NCBI RefSeq assembly: GCF_000499385.1
Contig: NW_013653903.1
Coordinates: forward strand, 1-27,500
Direction: 5' to 3'
Length of the DNA stretch: 27,500 nucleotides
Source: Eimeria necatrix
Taxonomy: Eukaryota > Apicomplexa > Conoidasida > Eucoccidiorida > Eimeriidae
Position numbers and translations under genes: made by a program. Shown here in pieces: positions 17,064-27,410 of the stretch (position 1 is its first letter; each line of letters opens with the position of its first letter). The notes beneath the pieces are model-generated. The model was not told the origin of the DNA, searched no databases, and saw nothing but the letters and a program-made list of their open reading frames with translations.

Positions 17064-17470
17064 CAGCTAGCTGTAGCTAGCTGTAGCTAGCCGTAGCTAG
17101 CTGCAGCTAACTGCAGCTAGCTGCAGCCAGCTACACGTGGCTACAGCTAGCTGTGGCTAGCTAGGCCAGGCTAGCGGGGGCTAGAGACTACAGCCAATCG
17201 CAGCTAGCTGCAGCTAACTGCGATCGGCCGCTAGCCTGGCCCAGCTAGCCACAGCTAGCTGTAGCTAGCTGTAGCTAGCTGCAGCTAGCTGCAGCTAGCC
17301 AGGCCGGGCTAGCGGGGGCTAGAGACTACAGCCAACCGCAGCTAGCTACAGCTAACTGCTGTTTGAAACAGCTAGACACAAGCAGTTGTAGCTAGCTGCT
17401 GCTGCAGCTAGCTGCAGCAGCAGCTAGCAGCAGCAGCAGCTGCAGCAGCAGCTAGCAGCAGCAGCAGCTG
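17064..17470. repeat. TAGC-type block with an internal duplication
   Basis: GCTAGCTGTAGCTAGC-like sequence fills the block. A roughly 60-base segment containing GCTAGCGGGGGCTAGAGACT occurs twice, from about 17161 and about 17297, with small differences. The right end passes into mixed CAG/CTG runs. Confidence 0.85.
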
Positions 17471-17494
17471 CTCCCACGGGGGCAGCCCCAACTC

Positions 17495-18160
17495 GTATAG
17501 GGCCCCCTTATCTGCATGGGGGGCCCCCTTCCCTCTGGACTCTTCTGCTGCTGGGGCCCCCTTAGTTTGGGCCCCACACTAGGGGGGCCCCCAGGGGCCC
17601 CTTAGTGTGGGGCCCCACACTAGGGGGGCCCCCTTATTGTGGGGCCCCTGCATTTGGGGGCCCCCCTTCTGACAAGGGGGCCCCCAATATGACCAAACGA
17701 CATCTTGGTTGAAAAACGAGAACTGACAAAAGAAGAAACGGCACAGGCAGCATCAGCAGCAGCAGCAGCTGCTGCTGCTGCTGCAGCAGCAACAGCAGCA
17801 GCAGCTGTTGCTGCTGCTGCAGCAACAGCTGCTGCTGCTGCTGTTGCTGCTGCAGCAGAAAAAAACCGACGGGGCCCACCAGAAGCTCCCGAGCCTCCTA
17901 GCAGCGCCGCCTGGCGAAAAGGGCCCCTTTGGGGGCCCCCTGGGGGGCCCCTGGGGGGCCCCTGGGGGGCCCCTGCGGGGCCCCTGGGGGGCCCCCTGGG
18001 GGGCCCCTAGGGGCCCCCCTAAGGGGCCCCCTCTAGGCAAATTAGAGGTCCCTTTGGGGCCCCTTTAAAGGGCCCTAAAGGCTTTTAATTAGACCTTTGG
18101 GAGCCCCCGGGGGGCCCCCAGGAGGCCCTTGTGGGGCCCCCTGGGGGTGAAGCGGGCTTG
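17495..18160. repeat. GGGGCCCC-type block around a CAG/CTG core
   Basis: GC-rich self-complementary units lie at about 17498-17690 and 17920-18150. Between them, 17750-17860 alternates CAG and CTG runs and is flanked by non-repetitive sequence, which on the minus strand reads AVSSFVSSRFSTKMSFGHIG in an Ala-run frame. That could be an exon of a minus-strand gene, but it has no start or clear boundary, so it is not called. Confidence 0.75.
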
Positions 18161-18244
18161 CAGCAGCAGAGATGATTTGCTGCTGCATCTCCTGTCCCTT
18201 TTGCTGCAGCAAGGAGGCAGCTGCCATGACAATCAAACCAGCTG
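18075..18244 (-). CDS. Candidate alternative 3' exon of the Ala-rich gene
   Basis: After a strong acceptor (TGCTTTTGTCAACAG at 18245) the minus strand reads AGLIVMAAASLLQQKGQEMQ and continues through a Pro/Gly stretch to a TAG stop at 18075. The non-repetitive residues look coding. It could follow the exon starting at 18526 if that exon is spliced before its own stop, but I could not find a donor whose phase clearly fits. Alternatively it belongs to a separate transcript. Confidence 0.35.
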
Positions 18245-18341
18245 CTGTTGACAAAAGCAGCAGCAGCAGCAGCAGCAGCAGCGGCAGCTGCTGCGGCCTC
18301 GCTGCTGTCGCTGCTCCTGCAGCAGGCGAGACTTTTCCGCT

Positions 18342-18376
<35 letters not shown>

Positions 18377-18391
18377 GGGGCCCCCACAGCT

Positions 18392-18689
18392 TCACAGGGG
18401 CCCCCGCCAAGATGGGGGGCCCCCCAAGTTTGCTTCCAGCTGCAGCTGTTCTCTGAAGGCCCTCACATCGCTTTCAGTAATAGTGCAGGAGGGGCCCCGC
18501 TCCCGGACTCGCTCCTGAAGAAATTGCTGCAGCAGCAGCAGCAGCAGCAGCGGCAGCAGCAGCAGCAGCGGCAGCAGCAGCAGCGGCAGCAGCAGCAGAG
18601 GAGGCAGCTATAAGCCACAAGAAAGACCAGCCGCACCTAGAGAACTCGCTACTCTGGGATACGGCTGGAGCAGCAGCTTGCTTCGCTGC

Positions 18690-18742
<53 letters not shown>

Positions 18743-19101
18743 AAGTAGAGCAGCATGGATCTGCAGCAGCAACTTAAAGAAAGGAAAGTGGGGCCTCACC
18801 ACGAATTTGTCCGCAAATGACCTGTAGTTACTCGCCATTACCATTTGCTGCAGCACAGCAGCAGCAGCAGAAGGAAGCAATCACCAACAGCAGCAGCAGC
18901 AGTAGGAAGCAATCACCAACAGCAGCAGCAGCAAGCATACAGCAGCAGCAGCAAGCATACAGCAGCAAAGACCGCTCTGATGAAAGAATGGTGGCAACTC
19001 CAGCAGCAGCCACAGCAGCAGCAGCAAGTGCTGCTGAGAAGGCACGGAAGCAGCAGCAGGGCCGGAGAAGCAGCAACAATAGGAGCAGCAGCAGATGCGC
19101 A

Positions 19102-19136
<35 letters not shown>

Positions 19137-19590
19137 ATCTTCACTAACTGTCTCCAAGGGCAGCTGATGAAAAGCTGCCATCATCGCCGCCTCAGCTGTC
19201 GGTGTTTCTGTTGTTCCCTGAGGCAAACATTACACGCTTTGCTGCTGCTGCTGCTGCTGCTGCAGCTGCTGCAGTGGATGCTGCTGCAGCAGTGGTTGCT
19301 GCTGCTGCTGCAGTGGCTGCTGCTGCAGCAGTGGTTGCTGCTGCTACAGCGGCTGCTGCTGCTTGTGCTACAGTGACTGATGCGTGAAATGCAAGACCAA
19401 CTGCTAGCAGCAGGAAACAGACACTACCAGCAGCAGCAGCAACGAGCAGCAGCAGCAGCAGAGACAGCAGCAGCAACAGCAGCAGCAGTAGTGCCAACAG
19501 CAGCACCAATCGAAACAGCGGTTGCGCTAGCACCAGAAGCAGCGATAACAGATGCCGCAGCAGCAACGCCAGCAACAGCAGCAGCAACAG

Positions 19591-19635
<45 letters not shown>

Positions 19636-19924
19636 TGCCTGTTCTCTGTCAAGCCTCGCCTGCTCGCTGAGGATTTCGGCTACAGAGACATTTACGTCTT
19701 CGCCGCATTCAGACAAGCAACCCTCAGAGTCCGAGCCTACAGGCAGCAGCAGCAGCAGCAGCAGCAGCTAATGCAGCAGCTAATGCAGCAGCAGCAGCAA
19801 CACTAGAGAAGCAGCAGCAGGTGCTGCAATAGCAGCGGCCGCCAAGATAGCAGCAGCAGTTAAAACACGGGCAGCAAGAGCATCAGGTAACGCAGCAGCA
19901 GCAGCCAATGCAGCTGGTTAAACA

Positions 19925-19974
<50 letters not shown>

Positions 19975-20105
19975 TAATGCAGTAGCAGCAGCAGCCTACT
20001 AGGTGGGGTAACAGAGCCCTTCCTTCTGCAGCGGAGCCGGGGCGCCTCAGCAACCTCTTCATCCAGCGTGGGCTCTTCACCTCCCTGCTGCTGCTGCTGC
20101 TGCTC

Positions 20106-20144
<39 letters not shown>

Positions 20145-20305
20145 TGGGGCCCCCAAGTGCCTGAGGGTGTGGGGCCCCTCAAATACCACTCTGGCGTCTT
20201 CTGCTGGGAGGCCCCTGAAGGGCAAATAGTGCAGCAGCAGCTCGAGGCGGCCCTCGCGGTCTTTTCGTTTATGTGGGGCCCTTCGGATTTCCGCGGGCCA
20301 CCACA

Positions 20306-20358
<53 letters not shown>

Positions 20359-20467
20359 GGGTTGCTGCAGTCGGCTGCGTCCTCGTGCAGCACCCACAAA
20401 ACCTCCACGCTGTCTCCCACGCGCAGCCGCGTGTCTTGAAACAGCTTCTGCTCGTCTGCTGCTTGCT

Positions 20468-20517
<50 letters not shown>

Positions 20518-20667
20518 CTGGCTGCTGCTGCAGGCCGCTGCAGCCCGGGCCTCATCAGCTGCTGCCGCTTACGCACAGGACCACCAGCAGCAGCATGAGT
20601 TCTCTTGGGGCCTCCGGACAACAAGGGCGGCAGCGAATCCCTGGAAGCGCTGGCTGCTGCCAGCTGC

Positions 20668-20720
<53 letters not shown>

Positions 20721-20824
20721 TTGCGATTGCTGCTGTTGCTCCGTGACGGCTAAAACCGCCTCCGATTCTTCCAGCGGCTCGTTAACAGCTTCGTCGTTGA
20801 TGCACTTGCTGCTGCCGCCGCTGC

Positions 20825-20861
<37 letters not shown>

Positions 20862-21786
20862 GGGCTTCAGGGTTTGTTCGCACTCTTGGAGCTTCGTAGC
20901 AGCAGCAGCAGCAACAGCAGCAGCAGTGACAGCAGCAGCTGCTGCGCCTCGAGCAGCAGTATCGGGAATGCAGTGCACCGGGGAAGCTGCAGCTGCTGCA
21001 TCTACAAGTGTTGCTGCTGGTCCTCCTGGAGCACATGCAGGCGCGGCTGCTGCTGCTGCTGCTGTGGTCGCAGCAGCAGCAGGTGTTGCTGCTGGTTTAG
21101 CAGCAATAGGAGTTGCTGCGGGGGCAGCAGCAGGTGTTGCTGCAGGTGCAGCAGCACGAGCTGCTGTGGGTACAGCAGCAGCAGGGGACGCTGCAGGTTT
21201 AATAGCAGCAGTATGAGGTGCTGCTGGTGCAGCAGCAGCAGCAACGGAAGGCATTGCTGCTGGTGCAGCAGCAGCATCAGCAACAGAAGGCATTGCTGCT
21301 GGTGCAGCAGCAGCATCAGCAACAGGAGGTGCTGCTGCTGATGCAGCAGCAGCAGCAACAGAAGGCGCTGCTTCTGGAACAGCAACAGCAGCAACACCAG
21401 GCATTGCTGCTGGTGCAGCAGCAGCACCAGCAGGAACCGCTGGAGGCGCAGTGGAGGTGGAAGCCGCCTGTGCAGCAGCAACAGCAGCAACAGCAGCAGC
21501 AGCAGCTGCTGGTTCAACAGCAGCACAAGCAACCGCTGCCGGTGCAGCAGCAGCAGCAGCTGCTGCTTGTTCAGCAGCGAGAAAGGCAGGAGCTGCTGTT
21601 GGCACCGCAGCAGCAGCAGCAGCAGCAGCAGCAGTTGCTGCTTGAGTAGCAGCAGCAACAACGGGAGCTGCTACAGCAGATGCTGCCTGTGTAGCAGCAG
21701 CAGCTGCAGGCGCCGCCTGAGAAGCAGCAGCAGCACCAAGAATTGCTGCGGGTGTATCAGCAGCAGCAACAGCAGTGCCTGCCGGT

Positions 21787-21824
<38 letters not shown>

Positions 21825-22367
21825 TGCCGTTACGTTTGCTGCTGCTTCGGAAGCAAGGCTGTCAGTTCCTGGCTTTGCTGCTAGTGCCCGCACTTCCGCA
21901 GCGTCTGCTGCTGCTGCTGCTGTGGGTGAGGCTGCTGCTTGTATATCTTTTGCTGCTGCTGCTGCTAATTTTTCTTCGTTGGCTGCTGCTGCTGCTGTTG
22001 CTGCAGCAGCTGCTGCTCCTGCTGCAGGGGGAGCTGCCTGTGCGGCTGCTGTCTCGTTCGTTGCTGCAGTGACCGGAGCTATACTTGGTGCTGCAGCAGG
22101 GGATACAGCAGCAGGGGATGCAGCAGCAGCGGCTGCAGCAGCAGCAGCTGCAGCAGCAGCGGCTGCAGCAGCAGCGCCGGCTGCTGCTGCTTGTACTCCC
22201 GCACTGGCTGCAGCAGCAGCTGCTGCTGTACCCAAGCAGCAAGTAGCTGCAGCAACTTGCGGTGTTTCGACACCTCTAGCTGCAGCATCTGAATCGGCAG
22301 CAGTAGCAGCAGCAGCAGCAACCGCAGCAGCAGCAGCCGCAGACGCCGAGGGGTCTTGCTGCGCAGG

Positions 22368-22398
<31 letters not shown>

Positions 22399-22511
22399 GT
22401 GTCGGAAAAAACAGCAGCACTGACAGCAGAGAGAGACGAGCTTGCTGCAGCAGCAACTGCTGGTGTGTCGAAGGCAGCCGCGACAATAGAAGCAGCAGCA
22501 GGAGCTGCAGT

Positions 22512-22560
<49 letters not shown>

Positions 22561-22700
22561 CCCTGCTGCACGCGCTGCATTTGGAGCATGTCGTGCTCGC
22601 GCTGCAGCGCCTCAAGCTGCTTCTGCAGCAGCAGCTTTTGCTGCAGCAGCAGCTGCTCCCTAGAGGCCCCTGGAGAAGGCATGCAACGCGTGGCGCCTTT

Positions 22701-22731
<31 letters not shown>

Positions 22732-23393
22732 TCTGCTGCTGCTGCTGGAACTGGGCATGGCAGTGCTGCTGGTGCCTCCCCGGCTAAAACAGCAGGTGCT
22801 GCAGCAGCAGCAGCAGGAGCTTCTGCTGCTGCTGCTGCTGCAGCAGGAGGAACCTCCGATGCTGCTCCCTGTAAGGCTATGACAGCAACATCAGCTGATT
22901 CTTGTGCTGCAGCTGGTGCTGCAGCTGGTGCTGCAGCTGGTTTTGCTGCTGCTGCTGCAGCTGGTTTTGCTGCTGGTGCTGCAGCTGCCTCTGCTGCTGG
23001 TGCTGCAGCTGCCTCTGCTGGGGGTGCTGCAGCTCGCGCTGCAGCTGCTTCTGCTGCTGGTGTTTCGGCGGCTTTTGCTGCTGGTGCTGCTGCTGGTGCT
23101 GCAGCTGCCTCTGCTGCTGGTGCTGCAGCTGCCTCTGCTGCTGGTGCTGCAGCTGCCTCTGCTGCTGGTGCTGCAGCTGGTGCTGCAGCTGGAGCTGCAG
23201 CTGGAGCTGCAGCTGGAGCTGCAGCTGGTGCTGCAGCTGGTGCTGCAGCTGGTGCTGCAGCTGGTGCTGCAGCTGGTGCTGCAGCTGGTGCTGCAGCTGG
23301 TGCTGCAGCCAATGCAGCAGTTGGTGCTGCAGCAGCTGCGGGCATTCCTTCTGCTGCAGGTGTTTCGGTTTCTGCTGCTAGAGGCGCTCGCAC

Positions 23394-23442
<49 letters not shown>

Positions 23443-24941
23443 TCTGCTGGAGCTGCTGCTGTAGGGGATAAAACATACGCCCTTAGAGGCGCTGCTGCTG
23501 CAGTAGCTGCTGTTGCAGCAGCTGCTGCTGCATGCTGCGGCGTCGGAGCCACCAGCTTTGCTGCTGCTGCTAGAGGTGCTGCTGCTGCAGCAGCTGCTGC
23601 TGAAGTTACTGCTGCATGCTGCGGCGTTGGGGCCGTCAGCTTTGCTGCTGCTGCCAGGGGTGCTGCTGCAGCAGCAGCTGCTGCTGCGGGCGTTGCCGTT
23701 GCTGCCGCTGCTGCTGGGCCAGCTGGTGCTGCTGCTGCTGCTGCTGGCGTTGCTGCCGCAAGTGCTGCTGCTGCAGTTGGCACCTCTCGGGGGGCTGCTG
23801 CATGCGCCGCAGGTGCTGCTGCAAGAGGTGCTGTTGCTGCTTGTGCATCTGCTGCTGCTGCTGCTGCTGCCGCTGCTGCTGCTGCTGCTGCTGTTGTGGT
23901 CGCAGTTGCAGCCAGCTGCGTTGCAGCTGCTGCAAACGGCGCTGCTGTGGCTGCTGCTGGTATAGAGGTTGCTGCTGCTGCGGCTAAGCCTGCTGCTGCT
24001 GCAGGAGCTGCTGCTGCTGCGAGTTGGGCTGCTGCTGCTGCAGGAGCTGCTGCTGCTGCGAGTTGGGCTGCTGCTGCTGCAGGAGCTGCTGCTGCTGCTT
24101 GAGCCGCTGCTGCTGTTGCTGCGGGGAGTGTCGCCGGAACCAAAGCCGAGTGAGTTGCTGCTGCTGCTGCTGCTGCTGCTACGTTTGCTGCTACTGCTGC
24201 GGATGGTTTTGCTGCTTCTGTTTCTGCTGCTGCTGCTCCTTGTGCTCCCGCTGCTGCTGCTTGTGTTGCTGCTGCTTCTGCCAGCTGGGGCTGGGCTCCA
24301 CAGGAGTACCCCACTGCAGCAATATCTGCTGCTGCTGCTGCTGCTGCTGCGTGGTCCCCAGGCAATGCTGCTGCTGTCGTTGCTGCTGCTGCTACTGCTG
24401 CAGTCATTGCTGCTGCGGTTGCTGCTGCTGTGGTTGAGGCAGCTGGTACTCCTAACTCACTCTGTGCTGCTGCGGCAGCTGTTGTCGCTGCTGCTGCTGC
24501 TGCTCCTGCTGCTGCTGCTGCTGCTGCTGCTGGGACTTTTGCTGCGGAATCTGCTGCAACTCCTGCGCAGCTGTCCCCGCCAGAGCTAAAACGCGGCCCT
24601 GGAGTCTTTGAAGTCTCCTCTTGCTGCAGCAGCAGCAGCTGCTGCTGCAGTTGCTGCTGCTGCTGCTGCGGCGTCACGCTGAAGGCAGCTGGCGAGAGGC
24701 AAAGGCTTTGCGGCTCTGCTGCTGCTGCTGCTGCTTCCAGCAAGGCTTCTGCTTCCTCAGCAGCGTCTGTCTGTGCAGGAGGGAGTGCAGCAGCAGCAGC
24801 AGCAGCAGCAAGAGCTCCTGTTGCTGCTGATGCTGCTGCCAAGGCTTCTATTGCAGCCGTGCTGGGCTGCACGTGTGTTGCTGCTGCTGCTGTCGCTACT
24901 CGTGCGGGCTCTGCTGCTGGGGTCGCTGCTGCTGCTGCGGG

Positions 24942-24977
<36 letters not shown>

Positions 24978-25193
24978 AGTTGCTTCAGCTTCAACCGCGA
25001 CCTGCTGCGTCTCCCCGTCGCTGGCAGCAGCAACGGAAGCAGCAGCAAGGCTGCTGCTGCGGAGGGTCTCCATGTGCATACGTGTGCTGCTGCTGCTGCT
25101 GCGGAGGTGGATCCCGCGAAGGTCACCTGCTGCTGCTGCTCCCGCTGCTGCTGCTGCTGCTCTCGCTGCAGCAGCGTCCCGGTGTACAGACAC
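18392..25193 (-). CDS. Very large Ala-rich protein with Tudor/chromo-barrel-like region (5' end missing)
   Basis: Deduced exons: 25193-20000, 19736-19639, 19217-19149, 18847-18653, 18526-18392; phases agree throughout. The first exon is open for about 1730 codons but begins at an acceptor-like TTGTCAG with GTG, not ATG, so the start lies upstream. Residues about 1-1470 are mostly Ala with Pro, Thr and Val, including an AAAP repeat and a Leu/Gln coiled coil at about 840-880 (LLLQKQLEALQREHDMLQMQ). Unique C-terminal parts: KCINDEAVNEPLEESEAVLA, a basic patch GGPKRTHAAAGGPVRKRQQL (possible nuclear signal), and residues about 1580-1680 with RVGDSVEVLWVL, VWWPAEIRRAP, LELLLHYLPFRG and VFEGPHTLRHL. 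This order resembles Tudor, PWWP or chromo-barrel SH3-like folds, split by a poly-Gln insert. Later exons read SDSEGCLSECGEDVNVSVAE, SNYRSFADKFVVRPHFPFF and QFLQERVRERGPSCTITESD. A chromatin role is a guess. The second intron needs a GC donor. Confidence 0.65.
21205..21425 (-). repeat. Tandem repeat coding for AAAAPAAMPSVAD-like units
   Basis: Inside the large exon, near-identical units of about 48 bases encode successive PSVADAAAAPAAM segments. They are recent in-frame duplications with few differences. Confidence 0.75.
22905..23330 (-). repeat. 12-base tandem repeat encoding (AAAP)n / AAEA repeats
   Basis: The plus strand repeats GCTGCAGCTGGT, read on the minus strand as Ala-Pro-Ala-Ala units. 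About ten perfect copies lie at about 23215-23310, with related EAAAAPAA and KPAAA variants to the left. GCTGCAGC is self-complementary, so each unit carries a palindrome. Alternating Ala-Pro repeats of this sort tend to be extended or disordered. Confidence 0.85.
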
Positions 25194-25194
25194 C
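25181..25194. repeat. Dispersed palindrome, copy 4 (GGTGTACAGACACC)
   Basis: Arms GGTGT and ACACC flank a four-base centre. On the minus strand it reads CAG then GTGTCTGTACACC, exactly where the large Ala-rich frame begins. It could be an acceptor entering that exon or a donor of an upstream small exon. Confidence 0.85.
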
Positions 25195-25199
25195 TGACA

Positions 25200-25297
25200 A
25201 TTGACGCGCCAACGGAATCGCCACTTTTAGTTTCGAACTTTTGAAGACAACAAAAACAATTTGGGGCTTCACCGCAGCTGCGCAGTCACCCCACCGC

Positions 25298-25336
<39 letters not shown>

Positions 25337-25994
25337 GGAGCAGCGAACTGCAGCGGCAGCAGCAGCCGCAGCGGATTGAACAGCAGCTACATGAAACCAT
25401 TAATTTCATTTTGTTTTTAATTTCTTTTATTTCAAACAATTTATGTTTTGGAGATTTGCATTATCTAAACTGGAGGGGGCCCCCCAAGCAGCGTGAGGGG
25501 GGCCCCTCCAGGGTTTGCTGCTGCTGTCGCTGCTGCTGCTGCTGCTGCTGCCGCTGCTGCTGCTTCTGCCGCTGCTGCTGCTGATCCTGTTGTTTCAGAT
25601 CCCTGCAGCAGTTGCAGCAGCACAGCCCGCGCTGCGCCCGCAAGCAACAGCAGCAGCAGCAGCAGCAGAAGCAGCAGCAGCAGCGCACTCCGCTGTGTGC
25701 CACAGCAGATCTAGGGTTTAGGGTTTAGGGTTTAGGGCTGCGCACACCCGGCTGTTGTGTGGTTTTGCTGCACCACTCCGTGCGGACGCCTAAACCCTAA
25801 ACCCTAAACCCTAGGCGCTAAACCCTAAACCCTAAACGATAAGCCGAGGGTATATCTTGATCCTAAAAAAGCTCCACCCTAAACCCTAAACCCTAAATGC
25901 TAAACCCTAAACCCTAATCGCTACGCCCTAAACCCTAAACCCTGAGGACGTGAGAGACCCGCAGCACCGGCTTAGCAGCAGCACAAACAAACCC

Positions 25995-26036
<42 letters not shown>

Positions 26037-26330
26037 AACCCTTTTTTGAAAATATGTTATCTTTAAGAAAAAGAGAAACCGGAGTGTCCCCCGTCTCATT
26101 CCCGTGGCCTCAAAAAGAGCAGCAGCAGCAGCTGCTGCTGCTGCCATGTCTGCAGCAGCAGCAGCTGCTGCCGTGTCTCCAGCAGCAGCAGCAGCTGCTG
26201 CTTCTGTCTCGCAAGCCAACAGCGTCCCTTCAAGGCTCCTCTACAGCCAAGTTGCAGCAGCAGCAGACCCTGCAGCAGTTGCTGCTGCAGCAGGCAGCAG
26301 CAGCAGGCGCAGCAGCCGCAGCAGCAGCAG
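25200..26330. other. Spacer with CAG/CTG runs and facing telomere-like arrays; no gene established
   Basis: CAG/CTG runs occur at about 25300-25335, 25515-25580, 25640-25685, 25999-26035 and 26115-26330. Telomere-like arrays are G-rich at about 25712-25737, then C-rich at about 25791-25838 and 25878-25942. A plus-strand frame from an ATG at 26054 (MLSLRKRETGVSPVSFPWPQ) continues as Gln and Ala runs to a stop near 26362; it could be a small coding exon but has no recognisable domain. Leader exons of the Ala-rich minus-strand gene probably lie here too. Confidence 0.5.
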
Positions 26331-26827
26331 CTAGCTGCAACCTAGATGCAGCTAGCTGCTAGCTAAGTGAAACTTGCTGCTGGCTAGCCACTGGCTAGCT
26401 ACTTGCAGCTAGCCACTAGATAGCTGCTGCCTGGTTAGCTGCTCGCTAGCTACTAGCTAGCTGTTGGCTAGCTCCTGGGCAGCTTCTAGCTAGCTGCTGG
26501 CTAGCTGCCGGCTAGCTAGCTCGCTAGCTTGCTTGCTAGCTGGCTAGCTAGGTAGCTAGCTAGCTTGCTTGCTACTTGGCTGGCTAGCTATCTGGATAGC
26601 AAGCTAGCTAGCCAGCTAGCTAGGCTGCTTTCCTGCCTGTTTGTTGGCTAGCTAGCTGGCTAGCTAGCTACCTAGCTAGCTGCCTATCTAGCTACCTAGC
26701 TAGCTGGCTAGCTAGCTAGCTAGCTAGTTAGCTAGCCAGCTAGCTAGCTAGCTAGCTGCCTAGCTAGCAAGTTCTCAAGCAGCTCCACTTGGCCAGCTAG
26801 CTAGCTGCATCAAGCTAGCTAGCTGCA
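26331..26827. repeat. TAGC-type tetranucleotide block
   Basis: This is the fourth block of CTAG/GCTA repeats in the window, with frequent TGG and TTG interruptions. No open frame is worth calling. Confidence 0.9.
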
Positions 26828-26904
26828 AAAGCCGCCAAATAGAAAATTAAAATTCATTTCAAACAAAAATACATCAAAGGCAATGCCCCTCCACAAAACG
26901 CCAA

Positions 26905-27106
26905 GAGGGGCCCCCAGGGGCCCCCAGGGGCCCCTGGGGGGGCCCCAGGGGCCCCCAGGGGCCCTTCGGGCCCCCCAGGGGCCCCTGGGGGGCCCCAGGG
27001 GCCCCTGGGGGGCCCCAGGGGCCCCCAGGGGGCCCCAGAGGGGCCTCTAAGCAGACCCTTTAGAGGTCTTCTAGGAGTCCTTTGGCAGCTGCAGCTGCAG
27101 AAGCAG

Positions 27107-27142
<36 letters not shown>

Positions 27143-27360
27143 AACCCCGTTAGGCAGGCCGAGGGGCCCCCTGGAGCCGCACAGGCCCGAAAGGGCCCCC
27201 TCAGGGGCCCCCTAAGAGCCCCCTAAGAAGACCCCTAGGGGCCCCCCTAAAGGGCCCCCTAAGGGGCCCCCTAGGGGCCCCCTAGGGGCCCCCTAGGGGG
27301 CCCCCAAGGGGCCCCGTAGGGGCCTCATAGGGGGCCCCCTAGGGGGCCCCCTTAGGGTCT
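26905..27360. repeat. GGGGCCCC-type block
   Basis: This is the fourth GC-rich self-complementary block, interrupted at about 27085-27140 by a short CAG/CTG segment. It lies directly downstream of the kinase gene's stop codon. Confidence 0.9.
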
Positions 27361-27396
27361 TTTGGACCCAAGAGTGAGCCTTGAGGGTCTCTGTGG

Positions 27397-27410
27397 GGTG
27401 TCTGTACACC
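27397..27410. repeat. Dispersed palindrome, copy 5 (GGTGTCTGTACACC)
   Basis: It abuts the stop codon of the kinase fragment: on the minus strand the coding end CCT TGA is followed at once by GGTGTACAGACACC. Arms GGTGT and ACACC flank a four-base centre. Confidence 0.85.

Noticed and set aside
21775..24102. 775-codon plus-strand Ala/Gly frame
   Set aside because: It is the shadow of the minus-strand Ala-rich exon. All non-repetitive, charged or coiled-coil words are meaningful only on the minus strand.
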